Notes: generated from the sequence alone by a model not told the origin. A stretch of 28,129 bases of DNA from SLFT01 sp964493075 (GCA_964493075.1 CAZBNU010000032.1:1-28129), one strand, 5' to 3'. Numbered from the stretch's first letter, positions 8,709 through 19,112 are shown. Numbers and translations are program-made.

Positions 8709-11350
8709 TTAGCGTTGGCTGTTGGCAATAGAACGGAGACGGCGCATGTAGGTGCGCACTGGGACACGTCCGGCTTTAGCTTCTTGCGCTGCCTTGGGGG
8801 GCAAAATGCTGAGCGCCTTTTCCTGCTCGCCTTCGCCTTCTGTCACTTCGCCTTCTGTCACTTCGCCTTCTGTGGCTTCGCCTTCNNNNNNNNNNNNNNN
8901 NNNNNNNNNNNNNNNNNNNNNNNNNNNNNNNNNNNNNNNNNNNNNNNNNNNNNNNNNNNNNNNNNNNNNNNNNNNNNNNNNNNNNCTTCACCTTCTGTGG
9001 CTTCACCTTCTGTGGCTTCACCTTCTGTTACTTCGGCTTCGCCTTCCGTATCATCGCCGGTAAGAACCTCTTCCTCTTCGGTTTCGGGGTCTACAATGAT
9101 GGGGATTTTGCTGCGCATACCACCACAGGGCACAAGACCGTAGCCGGGCACGTCCTTGAGGTGCAGCACTGCATGTTCATCGGTGACAAAACCGGGGATA
9201 TTGGACGCAGCAAGGGCCAGCGTGCCATATTGCCCGCCGATAACGCTGAAGGTAACGACGGAACCGCGATTCAAATCGCCCTTTGCAACATCGGACACTT
9301 CAAAAACAACATTGGTATAGATGCGGCCACTGGTGTCCACGCTGCCTTCTGCAGATACTACTTTACCGGAAACAATGTACGTGGATTCAGCTACCAATTG
9401 TTCTGTGGTGAAGGGGATCTGCATCGCATGTGAGGCGGCGGCAACACAAAGCATAAGCACGACCAGCGCTGCAGCAACACCTGCCGGGCTGAGGCGGCGG
9501 CGTTTTGCAAACACCGTCGCAGCAATACCTGTCACGAGGCCTAAAATAACTATAGTCATCAGTCGCTCCCATATCCATAGGCAGGTAAGAACTGTATTTC
9601 GCACAAAATCCTTCAACGATTCATGCTGAAGCATCTGGTAGGAAATATAGGGCGCAGCGCGGTAATAGAGTTCCACTACAGCCGTACCAGCCGCAGAACG
9701 AAGCAGCGTGTTGTCACGGAAGCCGCGCAGTTTATCGTTAAAACTACCTATGCTCTTAATCAAATTTATGTCATCAGTATTGACGTTATCAACATTGGTG
9801 CCACTGGGATTTTCAATAATATTCATTGGACACACCTTGTCCGGATCGCCGAACATAGGCATATTACGCGGCAGCATCCGGGGGATGGTCTTGTTGGATG
9901 TGGCGCTGACCACGGCGTTCTTCTGGAAACTCCAGACCAACGGCGTGCCTGCGGGGTAATTGTCCACACCGTAAATGTTACCGTCTTCGTTAAATACTTC
10001 TGAAGGATAATTGTCGGAGAATGTCGGAGGGGTGGCGGTGCGAACAATGGTGGAAACGCTGAGGGGAAACAGTCCCTGCATGCTGTCAAACATGAAAGGA
10101 GTCATAAAGGGCGGCGCCTGACGCTCATATCCCAAACCATTGAGGGGGCTCATAGTCATCACGTAGGAAGGCTCAAAGAGCGATCCTATCTTGCCCGGCA
10201 CTTCTAATTGCTTCCACAATCCCTGCAAGTTAAAGCGCCCCGTAAGCTGAACATCTGTATAAACATTATACAAACCGCTCATGGTGCTGAAGAGAGGAAC
10301 ACGACGTCCACTCGGACTATCGGCAACATCGGCCCAGGCCACAATGTGTGCGCCGGAAATGGGCGCCGACGGGATGCCGGTGTTGCTGCGCACCTGAGTG
10401 CGCGCCTCATGTTCGATGCTGAAGTAGTTTTCCAGACCATCTTCACGGGGATACAGCCAGGACACGCCAGAGATATCATCCGGTGCAAGATCGCGCCAAC
10501 CAGCACTATAGGTGCCATCTGGCGCCTGGGTCAGAAAGTACTCGGGAAACATGGTCGGGGTCGCCCCCACCATCTTTGCAACACCATCTGTACCCGTAAT
10601 CTGCAGGATGGCAGGTTCGGCCAAGAAACCTGCAACCTCGTTAAAGGGATCAACATTATTGAGCGGCGTATCGGAAAGACCCAAGAGATAACCCACTGCT
10701 TTGGTGATGGAAGCCTGGATGTCCAGCACGCCAAATGTGGTATCAAGTAGAACACCGGAACGATAGTAAGCGGCATTCAAAATAATATCGCAATCGAGAA
10801 TGGTACCTGCCGGAACGATTACGGTATTGCCGCCTACAGGTATGGCCGTAATATCTATGGTATACAAAGTCAGGGTAAGGCCAAGCAATCCATTGGTGAT
10901 TTCGGGAATCAGGTATCCGATATCATCGAGCTGGGAGTATCCGTCCGTCTCTGCTATAGCGCCAAAATCAACCTGCATAAACACCTGGGGCAGATAATCC
11001 GGCGCACCTAGACCCGGATAGATGGGGTCTTCAATTTCGCCTGCAAAGCGAAAGGCGGCATAGCTGGTAGGCACATCCTGCCAGACTTTGAACCCGGCCT
11101 TCACCTGTTCAATTTCGTCAGGATGAAAGCCGCGTGGGCCGCTTTCAATGCGGAACTCAAGCCCCTCGCCCTGTTCGATAATACCGTTTTCGTTGGTATC
11201 GAACTCCTTGAAGGACCATGTGGCATATCGCAACTGCTGATTCAGATTAAATCCGCCCCTCGGAAAAAAACCGTAGGCGCGACCGGCGATGCCAACCATC
11301 ACCAGCAACAGCACTGTCAACAAGGCCAGACGACGCATACCTATAGCCAT
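8709..11350 (-). CDS. Secreted pseudo-matrixin (inactive metzincin fold) fused to a second secreted domain; interrupted by assembly gap
   Basis: AAAGGA precedes ATG 11350 and a signal peptide ends near GRAYG. An EF-hand-like loop (DTNENGIIE, about residue 50) follows. Residues about 75-295 have the matrixin layout: an entry with FKVWQDV, ILDCDIILN, the helix position TKAVGYLLGLSD, and the exit APDDISGVSWLYP. At the zinc site HExxHxxGxxH is replaced by K217-A-V-G-Y221-L-L-G-L-S-D227, so no metal ligands remain while G220, G224 and flanking Leu are kept. Residues about 540-590 resemble a CFI-box-type C-terminal domain, then a membrane helix (598-616) and KRRR. Immediately after comes a signal-peptide-like segment ending ASHA and a beta-rich domain (TTEQLVAESTYIVSGKV), then EGE/ATEGE repeats. 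N's occupy 8886-8985. Past the gap the frame must shift: the repeat frame continues EGEATEGEVTEGE and ends at TAA 8709-8711 with RRLRSIANSQR. The gene lies 39 bp from the upstream metzincin. Confidence 0.8.
8811..9050 (-). repeat. 15-bp coding tandem repeat (ATEGE/VTEGE) containing a 100-N assembly gap
   Basis: On the minus strand, units of GCC ACA GAA GGT GAA (Ala-Thr-Glu-Gly-Glu) and GTG ACA GAA GGC GAA variants occur on both sides of 100 Ns at 8886-8985. Exactly 100 Ns is the usual placeholder for a gap of unknown length. The unit is in phase 1 where the sequence stops and phase 6 where it resumes, so the true missing length should equal 5 modulo 15. Confidence 0.85.
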
Positions 11351-11389
11351 CCGTCATTTCCTTTCATAAGCAACCATCTTAACCAGCAT

Positions 11390-14300
11390 TCATACCTTCG
11401 CTTTACGACGAAGCCCTGCCATTGCCAACGCGGCAACGACCGCACCCAGCAACAAGGCGTCGCCCGCAAAACCACTGCCCGCACCACGCACCGGTGCGCA
11501 ACCAAAGAAACGCACTTTTGGACGTGATTCCGGATTGATATATTCAAAGGCGTTAATTATTACGTCTTCACCGCCATCTTTATTACCACTGACAACAAAC
11601 ACATCAAGTAAGCCTGTCTGCGGCATGCCACCTATCGGGAAGCCAACGGTTATAGCCGTACCGTCCGGGGACACATCAAGAATCGGCATCAGCGTTTCAC
11701 CGAAGCGCACTTCAAGAGCAGATGCATTGAAGAAATTCGTACCTTCCACCACTACCGGGAAGTCATCCTTGCGGCCTTGGGATGGAGTTACTCGCATAAT
11801 CTTCGGACCATACACATCTGGGTTGTTCGTAAGTTTGAACAAGTCGGAGCGGCTCGCTTCGTCACCTGTGGTTTGATTACGCACCACCAGTGTAATGGGT
11901 TCCTGGGGCGTTCCATCTGCACGTGTACTAATCGTGATACTTATGGCGTCGTTCTTTGCGCCATTTACTGTCACATCATAGCCACTCATGGCCACCATGG
12001 GATTATTGCCAAAGTTCTTGCCGTGGATGATCAGGCTGTAGCCCTGTCCGGGCAGGGTCTGAATGGGCAATAGACGCTGCGAAGCCGACTCAATCATCAG
12101 CGACTGGGGACCTAAGGGACGTTCGCGCCCGGTAATGGTTCCGGAACGGCGCTTCTGGGTGCTGTGCGACCGAATCCAGTTCAGTCCACTGCCGTCCGCG
12201 CGCTGCGACGCTTTCGCACCATGCATATAATAGGAAACTGGCGGGTCTTTGAAGTAGGTAATGAAGCCTACGCCACGTTCCGCCCACTGGAATTCACGGA
12301 ATTTCAGGTAGTCGTTACGCTCTTCACCCGGCAGATTCGCCCAGATATGGGGATCAGGCTCGGAGGGCGTGTTCGGGCCCCAGGAAACGATGCCTACCCG
12401 CAGATTGTCATTAATTTGCATCTCGCTCGAAGCACGAAGCACAACAAAGAAATCAGGGCCATTTTCGGGATCAGAAACCCGCGTGCCAAAACTGTCGTGA
12501 ATCCACTGACGGTTGCGCGACTGTTCCGCAATCGGGATGGGGAAGTCCGTCGTACCCGGGGTGGAGAACACAAAGCGTATTTTCAGCTCGTCCGCAGTAC
12601 GTCCCGAGAAGCGCGGAGGCGCATCCAGCGACAGGGGAATGTCAATGTCAGGATCGAACATGCCGTTACGGTTTTCCGGATGATTGTCGTTATCGCGATA
12701 GAGAGCAACGCCGCTGATCCGCTGATCAATATCCAGCGGCAACATGTCTGTCAACGGGTTGAAGGTGGCAAAATCGCCTACCTGATACAGTTCCACAGAG
12801 ACTTCCTCCAGGAAGGAGGGGTCGCGCACCACGCGCCACGCACCATTGCGGGGCGTACCGCTCAACAGAACAAGTGTGTCCTCAGTATTGCTGGTAATTT
12901 CAAAACTTTCATAGCGTGCGTCAATCAGGAAGTCGCCGACAAGGGATCCTGGCGTCCAGCGCTGACCGGACGCACTAAAACCACGGTCGTAGCCCACACC
13001 ACCGCTGCCAGCAGCTATGGTGCCACCCTCCCGGTTGGTAGCGATATTCAGACCGAGTGCAGGCACTGCAGCGCCGCCAATGTGAATGTCGCTCCAGTTC
13101 TGCGCCATGTCTTCAATGCGCAGCGGAATATTCGACATCAACATATCATGTCCATAATAGGGCGCAACGGGATCTTCTTCGCCATTGGCCTTTATGAACG
13201 CCTTGGGACTGGTGTTCACCGTCGGATAGAACTGGATACCTGCCTTGCGATAGCCATCGGCACGGGAAGGCAGCGTCGCCGGTACCACAGCGCGGAACTG
13301 CTGGAAGCGCGCAAGCTTATCTGAGGTACTGACGCTCACATAGAGGTCGCAGCCACCATAACCAGAATCCAAATCATCAACCGGCGGAAGTTCCCACTGG
13401 TTGCGCGGATACATGGTAAGCACCCACGCCTTGTCTTGCTCATCAATGATGCCATTACCGTCCATGTCGTTGGCGAGGCCATCGCCATTGAGATCAACGT
13501 ATTCGGGTGCGCTACCCCAACGCAACCCTGTTACGGGCACGATACTATGCACCAAGGGCAGCGGAACATCGGAATACAAAGACAAATCCTGGCTGTTCAG
13601 GAATGCTACCGAACCTAAGCCAATACCACCCATATCGCCTCGCTCCCAGAGCAGTACACCGGAGTCAAGGCTTTGGTTGTCGTTGCCATCAGGATCAATT
13701 GGCCTTAAAAGTTCCGGCGTAAAATCTGGGCCCCAAAAGGCTACTACCATTTGCGCCAGGGTAATTGCATTGCCTTCCGTGTTCACCACAGGATCTCGAC
13801 TACCACACGCGTTGATGCCGAGCATGGCAACATGACTGCTATTCGGCTCCGTTTTCTGCGTGAGCAGCCGCGCACCTACATCTTCCGGCGCCCAGTCCGT
13901 CAATGCCGGATACTGGCCTGGCTGCAGGAACCCCGGCCAGGTATCATAAACGGGCAACGACGGCGACTCAGGTGGCCGCGGATACGCTGTGGAGCGTGGG
14001 CCAGCAGGGGGCAAATCCATACCATACTTGAAGAACGGCGCGACTTCAAAGGCAAATTGACGGCGTCCCCAGCCCTGTGTGTACAATACATACGGCTCAC
14101 CGAACAGCATCGTGGACGCCCTGAACTCCAAGGGCACAAACTTATAGGTGCTCACAACGTGACCGTTTGTAAATTTGCTTAGGTCCTGATCGAAACGGTC
14201 AAGCCACAAACTATACGTGTTACCCCTACGGTTTCTTATGGAAGAGTAACCAAAATTTAAACGTGCAATACTATAATCAGTGCTCATCACCGTCAAAGGA

Positions 14301-17300
14301 TGGAAATTAAAGGTAAGATAGCGCTCCAAATCCTCCATGCTCATCAGGTCAAGGGAAGAATTGTAGGTTAACACCATATCATGCACTTCAACGCCCAAGC
14401 GATAGGGCTTCGCCGCAGTAGCATTGAGGGTACGTTCCGGCCACCACGGCTCATTGGGCATCCACCTGTCATCGCCATCTTCAAAACTAAGGTCTGTCAT
14501 CTGACTCGTTGCCCAGATGCCACCTGTGGTCGCACCAGTAAATGGATCCACCCGCTTGGGCTCAATAAAAGCACGGAACTCTGCGCCATAAGTGGCACCC
14601 GTATTGCTTGCAGGCCTCAGCGAAACATCCCGGAAGCCACTATCAAAGCGGGTTATGATGTAGTAATCATAGGTAAACTCGCTGGCGAACTTCCCGTCTT
14701 CAGAAGGATCCGGGAAGATGTTGTTCGGCTGCGGCGAAATAAAATTCCAAGGAATGTCTCTGTCTGCATAAAATTCCAGGGAAACCTTCCACCACGGATC
14801 GCCGCCGCCCGGCGGGAAGGGAATATACTCCCATGGCGAAAGCAAATCACCGTACAACGGCTGGTCATTGTTAAATTCCACCCCGCCTGTTACTACGGGG
14901 GTCGGGGCCTGGAAATAGCCGTTATTATCAACATCGCGCCACAACCACGCGCCATTGTGGACAACGTGGTGGCCGAAAGTCGATCCTTCATCACGTCCGG
15001 AAATAATGGGCTTCAATGCATTCTTCGGATTGAAGCCGCCATTTCCTTCCGGCCCATACGGGTCTGCGCCCACATCCGTAAGGATAAGATCAACCTTGTA
15101 AACGAAGGCTCCTTCTTCGGGATCGCCTACCGCTCTTGTCGAATGCAGATTGACGCCAATTACGGAAGTCCATTCTTCCAACGGTAAAATCCGCCGTTTC
15201 TCAATGTACTCTGAAGCAAACATACTCATTAACTGTCCGGGCTTATTCCAGCGTGGACGTGTAAATTCTCCGGTGGGCACTGCCATAAAGGAGGTATGCT
15301 GCCAGAAATTGGGCGTTGGTATGTTACCCAGTTCTATGCCCAGCGCATCTCCCGGAAGATAGGGGCCGGACGGATCGTAAACGCCGAAAGACGAGCTGTA
15401 CCACGCTTCTGCTTCAAGAATCTCTTGATCCTCTCCCCAGAAATCTGGAGTGTACTCGTCCAGATATTCAATCACACCTTCATCATCCACGGAAAAGGGC
15501 ATCTCGCCAGTTTCGGGATCAATCATTTCCGCAATATGTACCTCCACGCCCATACTCAGTTGGCTGCGCCAAGTAGCGGTCGTGCGCACCGCAATGATGT
15601 ATTCGTTCCCCTCCTGATCATCCGTTTCCGGGCCTGCCGTTGGCGTATATTCGGCCTCAAGGAAATTCACATCATAGAAAAGCGGTGCATACCCTTCAGT
15701 AATTGGAAGCGCTTCTGAATCACGGTCCCAGGAATTGCTAATAGTCACAAAATCAGAATTATTATCCCAGGTAAGCAGCAGGCCACCAGACACGAAATCT
15801 ATGTCATCCGTATCTTCGTCAGCACTGTCTTCATCCTTGCCATCCCAAAAAAGCCCAAACTCCAGAATATCAGAGGTGTGAAGCGTCCTGGACACTGCAT
15901 ACTCCAGATTTCGATCATCGTCATCCTTATCGTTGACAAGCGTATAAACGAGCCGTTTAAGGTCGCGTGGTGCAAACTCATCTTCACCATACTTCATGAC
16001 GATGCGCATGAGGGGCACCCAATCATGTAATGGCAGCAGGCCTTCCTTGTCCCGAACCATGCTGACTATGTCAAAGGATGCCGTGGGCACATCTTCCTCT
16101 TCGCCTTCGCCTTCATTTTCGCCTTCAGTCGGGTCGCCGCCGGAGGGTCCTTCACCGGCATCACCGCCTAATTCGCCCGAATATTCCCAGGCGCCCATGT
16201 CGTGGTCGTCGTCCTGGGGACGCTCCACACCGACAATGTCAGCACCGGGTGCGCCGGCATCAATACCGGCATCAATACAAGGTGAATCTTCCAGCAGGTA
16301 CATATCGCCATTGGCAAGGTCACGGAAAAGCGGGTCTTCATCAATATTGCCCTGGCCTTCAACACCGCCTTGAACATTGCTGTAGGTAACTATGGGCGCG
16401 GCATTATCCGTGTTCTGTATGGCATCGGTATTGGAGTAAATAATGCAGTTTGTAATGGTGGGCGTGGCAGCCGCCGTCATATTGTGAATGGCATGACCGA
16501 AGTTGCTTGCGAAGGTGGTGTTCCAGATTGCAGGAGAACCCCCTTCAATGGCGATACCCGCGCCGGAAGCGTCATCGCCGGCGGCATTGCCATACACAAG
16601 GCAGTTAGCAACAAGCGCATCTGCAGCCAGCATCAACGCACCGCCCTCACCACCTGCGCGGTTCAACGTGAAGCGGCAATTGAGGATTTGAGAACCAGCC
16701 TCCGGCAGTGCTACAGCGCCACCCACACCAGTGGCTAAATTGTCACGGAAGGACACGGTGTCCAGAATGAGGGCGCCGCCTGCGATAGCCCCGCCATCGC
16801 CATCAACAGCAAAGTTGCCCAGAAAAGCACTCTGTGACACGCCAACCGTAGAGTTCACGTTGTAAATCGCGCCGCCCTGCGGTGCGAAATTACCATCAAA
16901 GACAGTGTTGTAAACAGAAAGCGCGGCTTCGATATTGGCAATGGCGCCGCCTCGGTTACGCTTGAAGGCGCTGTCTTCAATGACAACAGCGTCCGTCGCC
17001 CCGTTTGCAAGGGCGATCTGGGAGGAATTGGAAAACTCGGTGCGCCGCACGGTCAACGTGCCGCCCTGGTTCACAATACCAGCCTCATTCGCTCCCCACG
17101 TGGGCGTATCCCAAAAGGCCAGATCGTCGGTGTCGCCAAAATAGCTGTCTGTCAGGATCAGCACCGAATCCGTTAATTGCAACGCCACTTCATTCATACC
17201 AAAAGCACAATTGCGAATTTTCATGGATACCGCGCCAATATTCATGCCGCCATTGACAACGACAAAGCCGTCAAGCACAGTATTATTGGCGCCTTCTACA

Positions 17301-19042
17301 GCGATGCGCTCGTTGTTACCGTCAATGCGCGTGGCATTCTGGAAAATGTCCCGTTCCGACTTGTCATTTTCAACGCCAATAAATCCACCGTACATGCGCA
17401 CACCGGACTTCATGGTCACCGCCGTCGTTTCATCAGAACCTTCTTCAAGGTATGTACCCGTTGCCACCCAGATTTCATGGTTGCTCGAAGCCACCGCCAA
17501 TGCCTGGGCAATTGTCCTGAAGGGCGATGTCCAGCTGGTGCCGTCCTGCACGGGATAGGGTGAATCAGCGGAAACGTACCAGATGGTGTCCGGTTCCGGG
17601 TCCAAGCCATCGTCCTCGCCTTCGCCTTCTTCGTCATCAGGAACCACCTGCGGACGGTATCCCGCTATAACGTCCTTGATTTCGCGGATGGTGCGCGCAT
17701 TGTCCGCAGGCGCATACTCGCCGACATAAGCGCCGGTTGGCTCCCCTGCATACTCAATGTCCGGATTGGAAAACAGATAGACCTGGGTGTCCAGTTGGAA
17801 CGTATCGAAATCAAATTCCTGATAAGTCATGATGGAAACGTAACGCCGGTCATTGTCCCCTACCCAGCGCCAACCAGTGGAGTATTCATAGAGACCGCCT
17901 TCAGGAGGCGCAGGCGCCTGTTCCTGGGCTCGGCTATGATGACAGCCAAGGTTATGACCGATTTCATGAATCAGCGTCGAATCCGCGTACTCAACAGAAA
18001 CAACCGAAAAGCCCAACTCCGGCATACCTGATTCCTGGATCAATATCCACGACACCCCTGCGAGACCGGAACCGCTGACCGCAGCAAGATTCATGAGGAC
18101 GACAAGGTCCGCCCCGTAGGTTTCCCGCAGCGTGTGCGCTTCAGTAATAAAATCCTCGGTATCCAATTCTAAGGGATTGAAACTTTCCGTGAAGGTCAGA
18201 TTATCAAGATCGGAATAATAATCCAGCGACTCCTCGTAATCAACCATCTGTGCATGTACAAGACGCAACCGCATGTCCACATCGCTGTCTTGCAGCGTAT
18301 CGTTGCCGCGCTGAAACGCTTGAGACAACACATTGTGAATACCCGTGCGATTGGAGCGCGCCCACAAATCCGCCGCAGGCGTATACACGACCAGAACGTC
18401 AGTGATCACACTGTCGCCAACCGCAGGCTGCGCTGGCGCTGGCGCACGGTCAGACAAAGGCAAATCCACGGGAAGAGTTCGTGGCGCAGAGGCACTTGGC
18501 GCCCGTAAATCCTGCACGCGAAATTCCGAAACAAAGTAACGACCAGATGCGGGGTCCTGGGCAATGATATAAATAAAACCTTCGTCAAGAGCCTCCACCC
18601 GCAACAGTACGCCGCCTGCTTCGTCCACGGACATGAGCAGGTGACCGTTTTCACGATCAGCAAGACGACCGCTGAACGACGAGACGCCGAGCAGGTTTTC
18701 GCTGGAACGCTCCACACCCGCCACATACGCAACGTCATCAAAGAGATCGAGAGAAATGCCGTCAGCATCTTTGCTCTCCACTATGGAAGTAAGTACAGCG
18801 GCATTGAAGGCTACCTCCCGCCGTCGCAGGCCGATACTTTTAGCATCGGCATCGGCAGCCACCGCTTCATCGCCTACGCCGTATACCAGCACAGGCGCAA
18901 CGTCCGCCTGAACAGGAGCGGCCGCTTCTGATGGAACCGTAAAGGTTGCGACGCCGGCAAACACGCCAACAGTAAGCGTCAACACTAGGGCAACTATTAT
19001 ACAGCGGTTCCCCTTCACTGATGAGACAGGACCGAAAATCAT
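11390..19042 (-). CDS. Giant secreted metzincin (reprolysin-like) with beta-helix, IPT/TIG domains and C-terminal sorting tail
   Basis: A 2550-residue surface or secreted protein. After a signal peptide (about 15-40) and a pro-region comes a metalloprotease domain (about 215-465) starting DVLVVYTPAADLWA and carrying the zinc motif HEIGHNLGCHH (His359, Glu360, His363, His369) and a Met-turn SIMTY. An EGEGE linker precedes a right-handed parallel beta-helix of the choice-of-anchor-Q type (about 488-953: TIWYVSADS, repeated GGAI, NCIIYSN, and DMGAWEYSG at its end). A second EGE linker (about 960-980) leads to about 1300 residues I cannot assign, including Ca-binding-like DLNGDGLANDMDGNGIIDEQD. 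Two IPT/TIG-like domains lie at about 2310-2510. The tail has GC (Cys2515), a hydrophobic helix and LRRKAKV, a tripartite sorting signal like MYXO-CTERM/PEP-CTERM. GGGAG and GAGG lie just upstream of ATG. It probably cleaves extracellular protein. Confidence 0.88.
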   Translation of the reverse strand: MIFGPVSSVKGNRCIIVALVLTLTVGVFAGVATFTVPSEAAAPVQADVAPVLVYGVGDEAVAADADAKSIGLRRREVAFNAAVLTSIVESKDADGISLDLFDDVAYVAGVERSSENLLGVSSFSGRLADRENGHLLMSVDEAGGVLLRVEALDEGFIYIIAQDPASGRYFVSEFRVQDLRAPSASAPRTLPVDLPLSDRAPAPAQPAVGDSVITDVLVVYTPAADLWARSNRTGIHNVLSQAFQRGNDTLQDSDVDMRLRLVHAQMVDYEESLDYYSDLDNLTFTESFNPLELDTEDFITEAHTLRETYGADLVVLMNLAAVSGSGLAGVSWILIQESGMPELGFSVVSVEYADSTLIHEIGHNLGCHHSRAQEQAPAPPEGGLYEYSTGWRWVGDNDRRYVSIMTYQEFDFDTFQLDTQVYLFSNPDIEYAGEPTGAYVGEYAPADNARTIREIKDVIAGYRPQVVPDDEEGEGEDDGLDPEPDTIWYVSADSPYPVQDGTSWTSPFRTIAQALAVASSNHEIWVATGTYLEEGSDETTAVTMKSGVRMYGGFIGVENDKSERDIFQNATRIDGNNERIAVEGANNTVLDGFVVVNGGMNIGAVSMKIRNCAFGMNEVALQLTDSVLILTDSYFGDTDDLAFWDTPTWGANEAGIVNQGGTLTVRRTEFSNSSQIALANGATDAVVIEDSAFKRNRGGAIANIEAALSVYNTVFDGNFAPQGGAIYNVNSTVGVSQSAFLGNFAVDGDGGAIAGGALILDTVSFRDNLATGVGGAVALPEAGSQILNCRFTLNRAGGEGGALMLAADALVANCLVYGNAAGDDASGAGIAIEGGSPAIWNTTFASNFGHAIHNMTAAATPTITNCIIYSNTDAIQNTDNAAPIVTYSNVQGGVEGQGNIDEDPLFRDLANGDMYLLEDSPCIDAGIDAGAPGADIVGVERPQDDDHDMGAWEYSGELGGDAGEGPSGGDPTEGENEGEGEEEDVPTASFDIVSMVRDKEGLLPLHDWVPLMRIVMKYGEDEFAPRDLKRLVYTLVNDKDDDDRNLEYAVSRTLHTSDILEFGLFWDGKDEDSADEDTDDIDFVSGGLLLTWDNNSDFVTISNSWDRDSEALPITEGYAPLFYDVNFLEAEYTPTAGPETDDQEGNEYIIAVRTTATWRSQLSMGVEVHIAEMIDPETGEMPFSVDDEGVIEYLDEYTPDFWGEDQEILEAEAWYSSSFGVYDPSGPYLPGDALGIELGNIPTPNFWQHTSFMAVPTGEFTRPRWNKPGQLMSMFASEYIEKRRILPLEEWTSVIGVNLHSTRAVGDPEEGAFVYKVDLILTDVGADPYGPEGNGGFNPKNALKPIISGRDEGSTFGHHVVHNGAWLWRDVDNNGYFQAPTPVVTGGVEFNNDQPLYGDLLSPWEYIPFPPGGGDPWWKVSLEFYADRDIPWNFISPQPNNIFPDPSEDGKFASEFTYDYYIITRFDSGFRDVSLRPASNTGATYGAEFRAFIEPKRVDPFTGATTGGIWATSQMTDLSFEDGDDRWMPNEPWWPERTLNATAAKPYRLGVEVHDMVLTYNSSLDLMSMEDLERYLTFNFHPLTVMSTDYSIARLNFGYSSIRNRRGNTYSLWLDRFDQDLSKFTNGHVVSTYKFVPLEFRASTMLFGEPYVLYTQGWGRRQFAFEVAPFFKYGMDLPPAGPRSTAYPRPPESPSLPVYDTWPGFLQPGQYPALTDWAPEDVGARLLTQKTEPNSSHVAMLGINACGSRDPVVNTEGNAITLAQMVVAFWGPDFTPELLRPIDPDGNDNQSLDSGVLLWERGDMGGIGLGSVAFLNSQDLSLYSDVPLPLVHSIVPVTGLRWGSAPEYVDLNGDGLANDMDGNGIIDEQDKAWVLTMYPRNQWELPPVDDLDSGYGGCDLYVSVSTSDKLARFQQFRAVVPATLPSRADGYRKAGIQFYPTVNTSPKAFIKANGEEDPVAPYYGHDMLMSNIPLRIEDMAQNWSDIHIGGAAVPALGLNIATNREGGTIAAGSGGVGYDRGFSASGQRWTPGSLVGDFLIDARYESFEITSNTEDTLVLLSGTPRNGAWRVVRDPSFLEEVSVELYQVGDFATFNPLTDMLPLDIDQRISGVALYRDNDNHPENRNGMFDPDIDIPLSLDAPPRFSGRTADELKIRFVFSTPGTTDFPIPIAEQSRNRQWIHDSFGTRVSDPENGPDFFVVLRASSEMQINDNLRVGIVSWGPNTPSEPDPHIWANLPGEERNDYLKFREFQWAERGVGFITYFKDPPVSYYMHGAKASQRADGSGLNWIRSHSTQKRRSGTITGRERPLGPQSLMIESASQRLLPIQTLPGQGYSLIIHGKNFGNNPMVAMSGYDVTVNGAKNDAISITISTRADGTPQEPITLVVRNQTTGDEASRSDLFKLTNNPDVYGPKIMRVTPSQGRKDDFPVVVEGTNFFNASALEVRFGETLMPILDVSPDGTAITVGFPIGGMPQTGLLDVFVVSGNKDGGEDVIINAFEYINPESRPKVRFFGCAPVRGAGSGFAGDALLLGAVVAALAMAGLRRKAKV

Positions 19043-19112
19043 TTCCTCACTCCCATCCTAATTTGGATTTCAACAGCCACAATTTGCATGGTACTCTTTA
19101 CAATTTGAACTC

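Noticed and set aside
8858..8885. KAKPQKAK ending of the pseudo-matrixin protein
   Set aside because: Wrong-frame translation caused by the arbitrary 100-N gap length; the repeat frame continues to 8709.
12164..13324. 386-residue open frame on the plus strand
   Set aside because: Antisense to the giant metzincin gene; no recognisable domain or ribosome-binding site.
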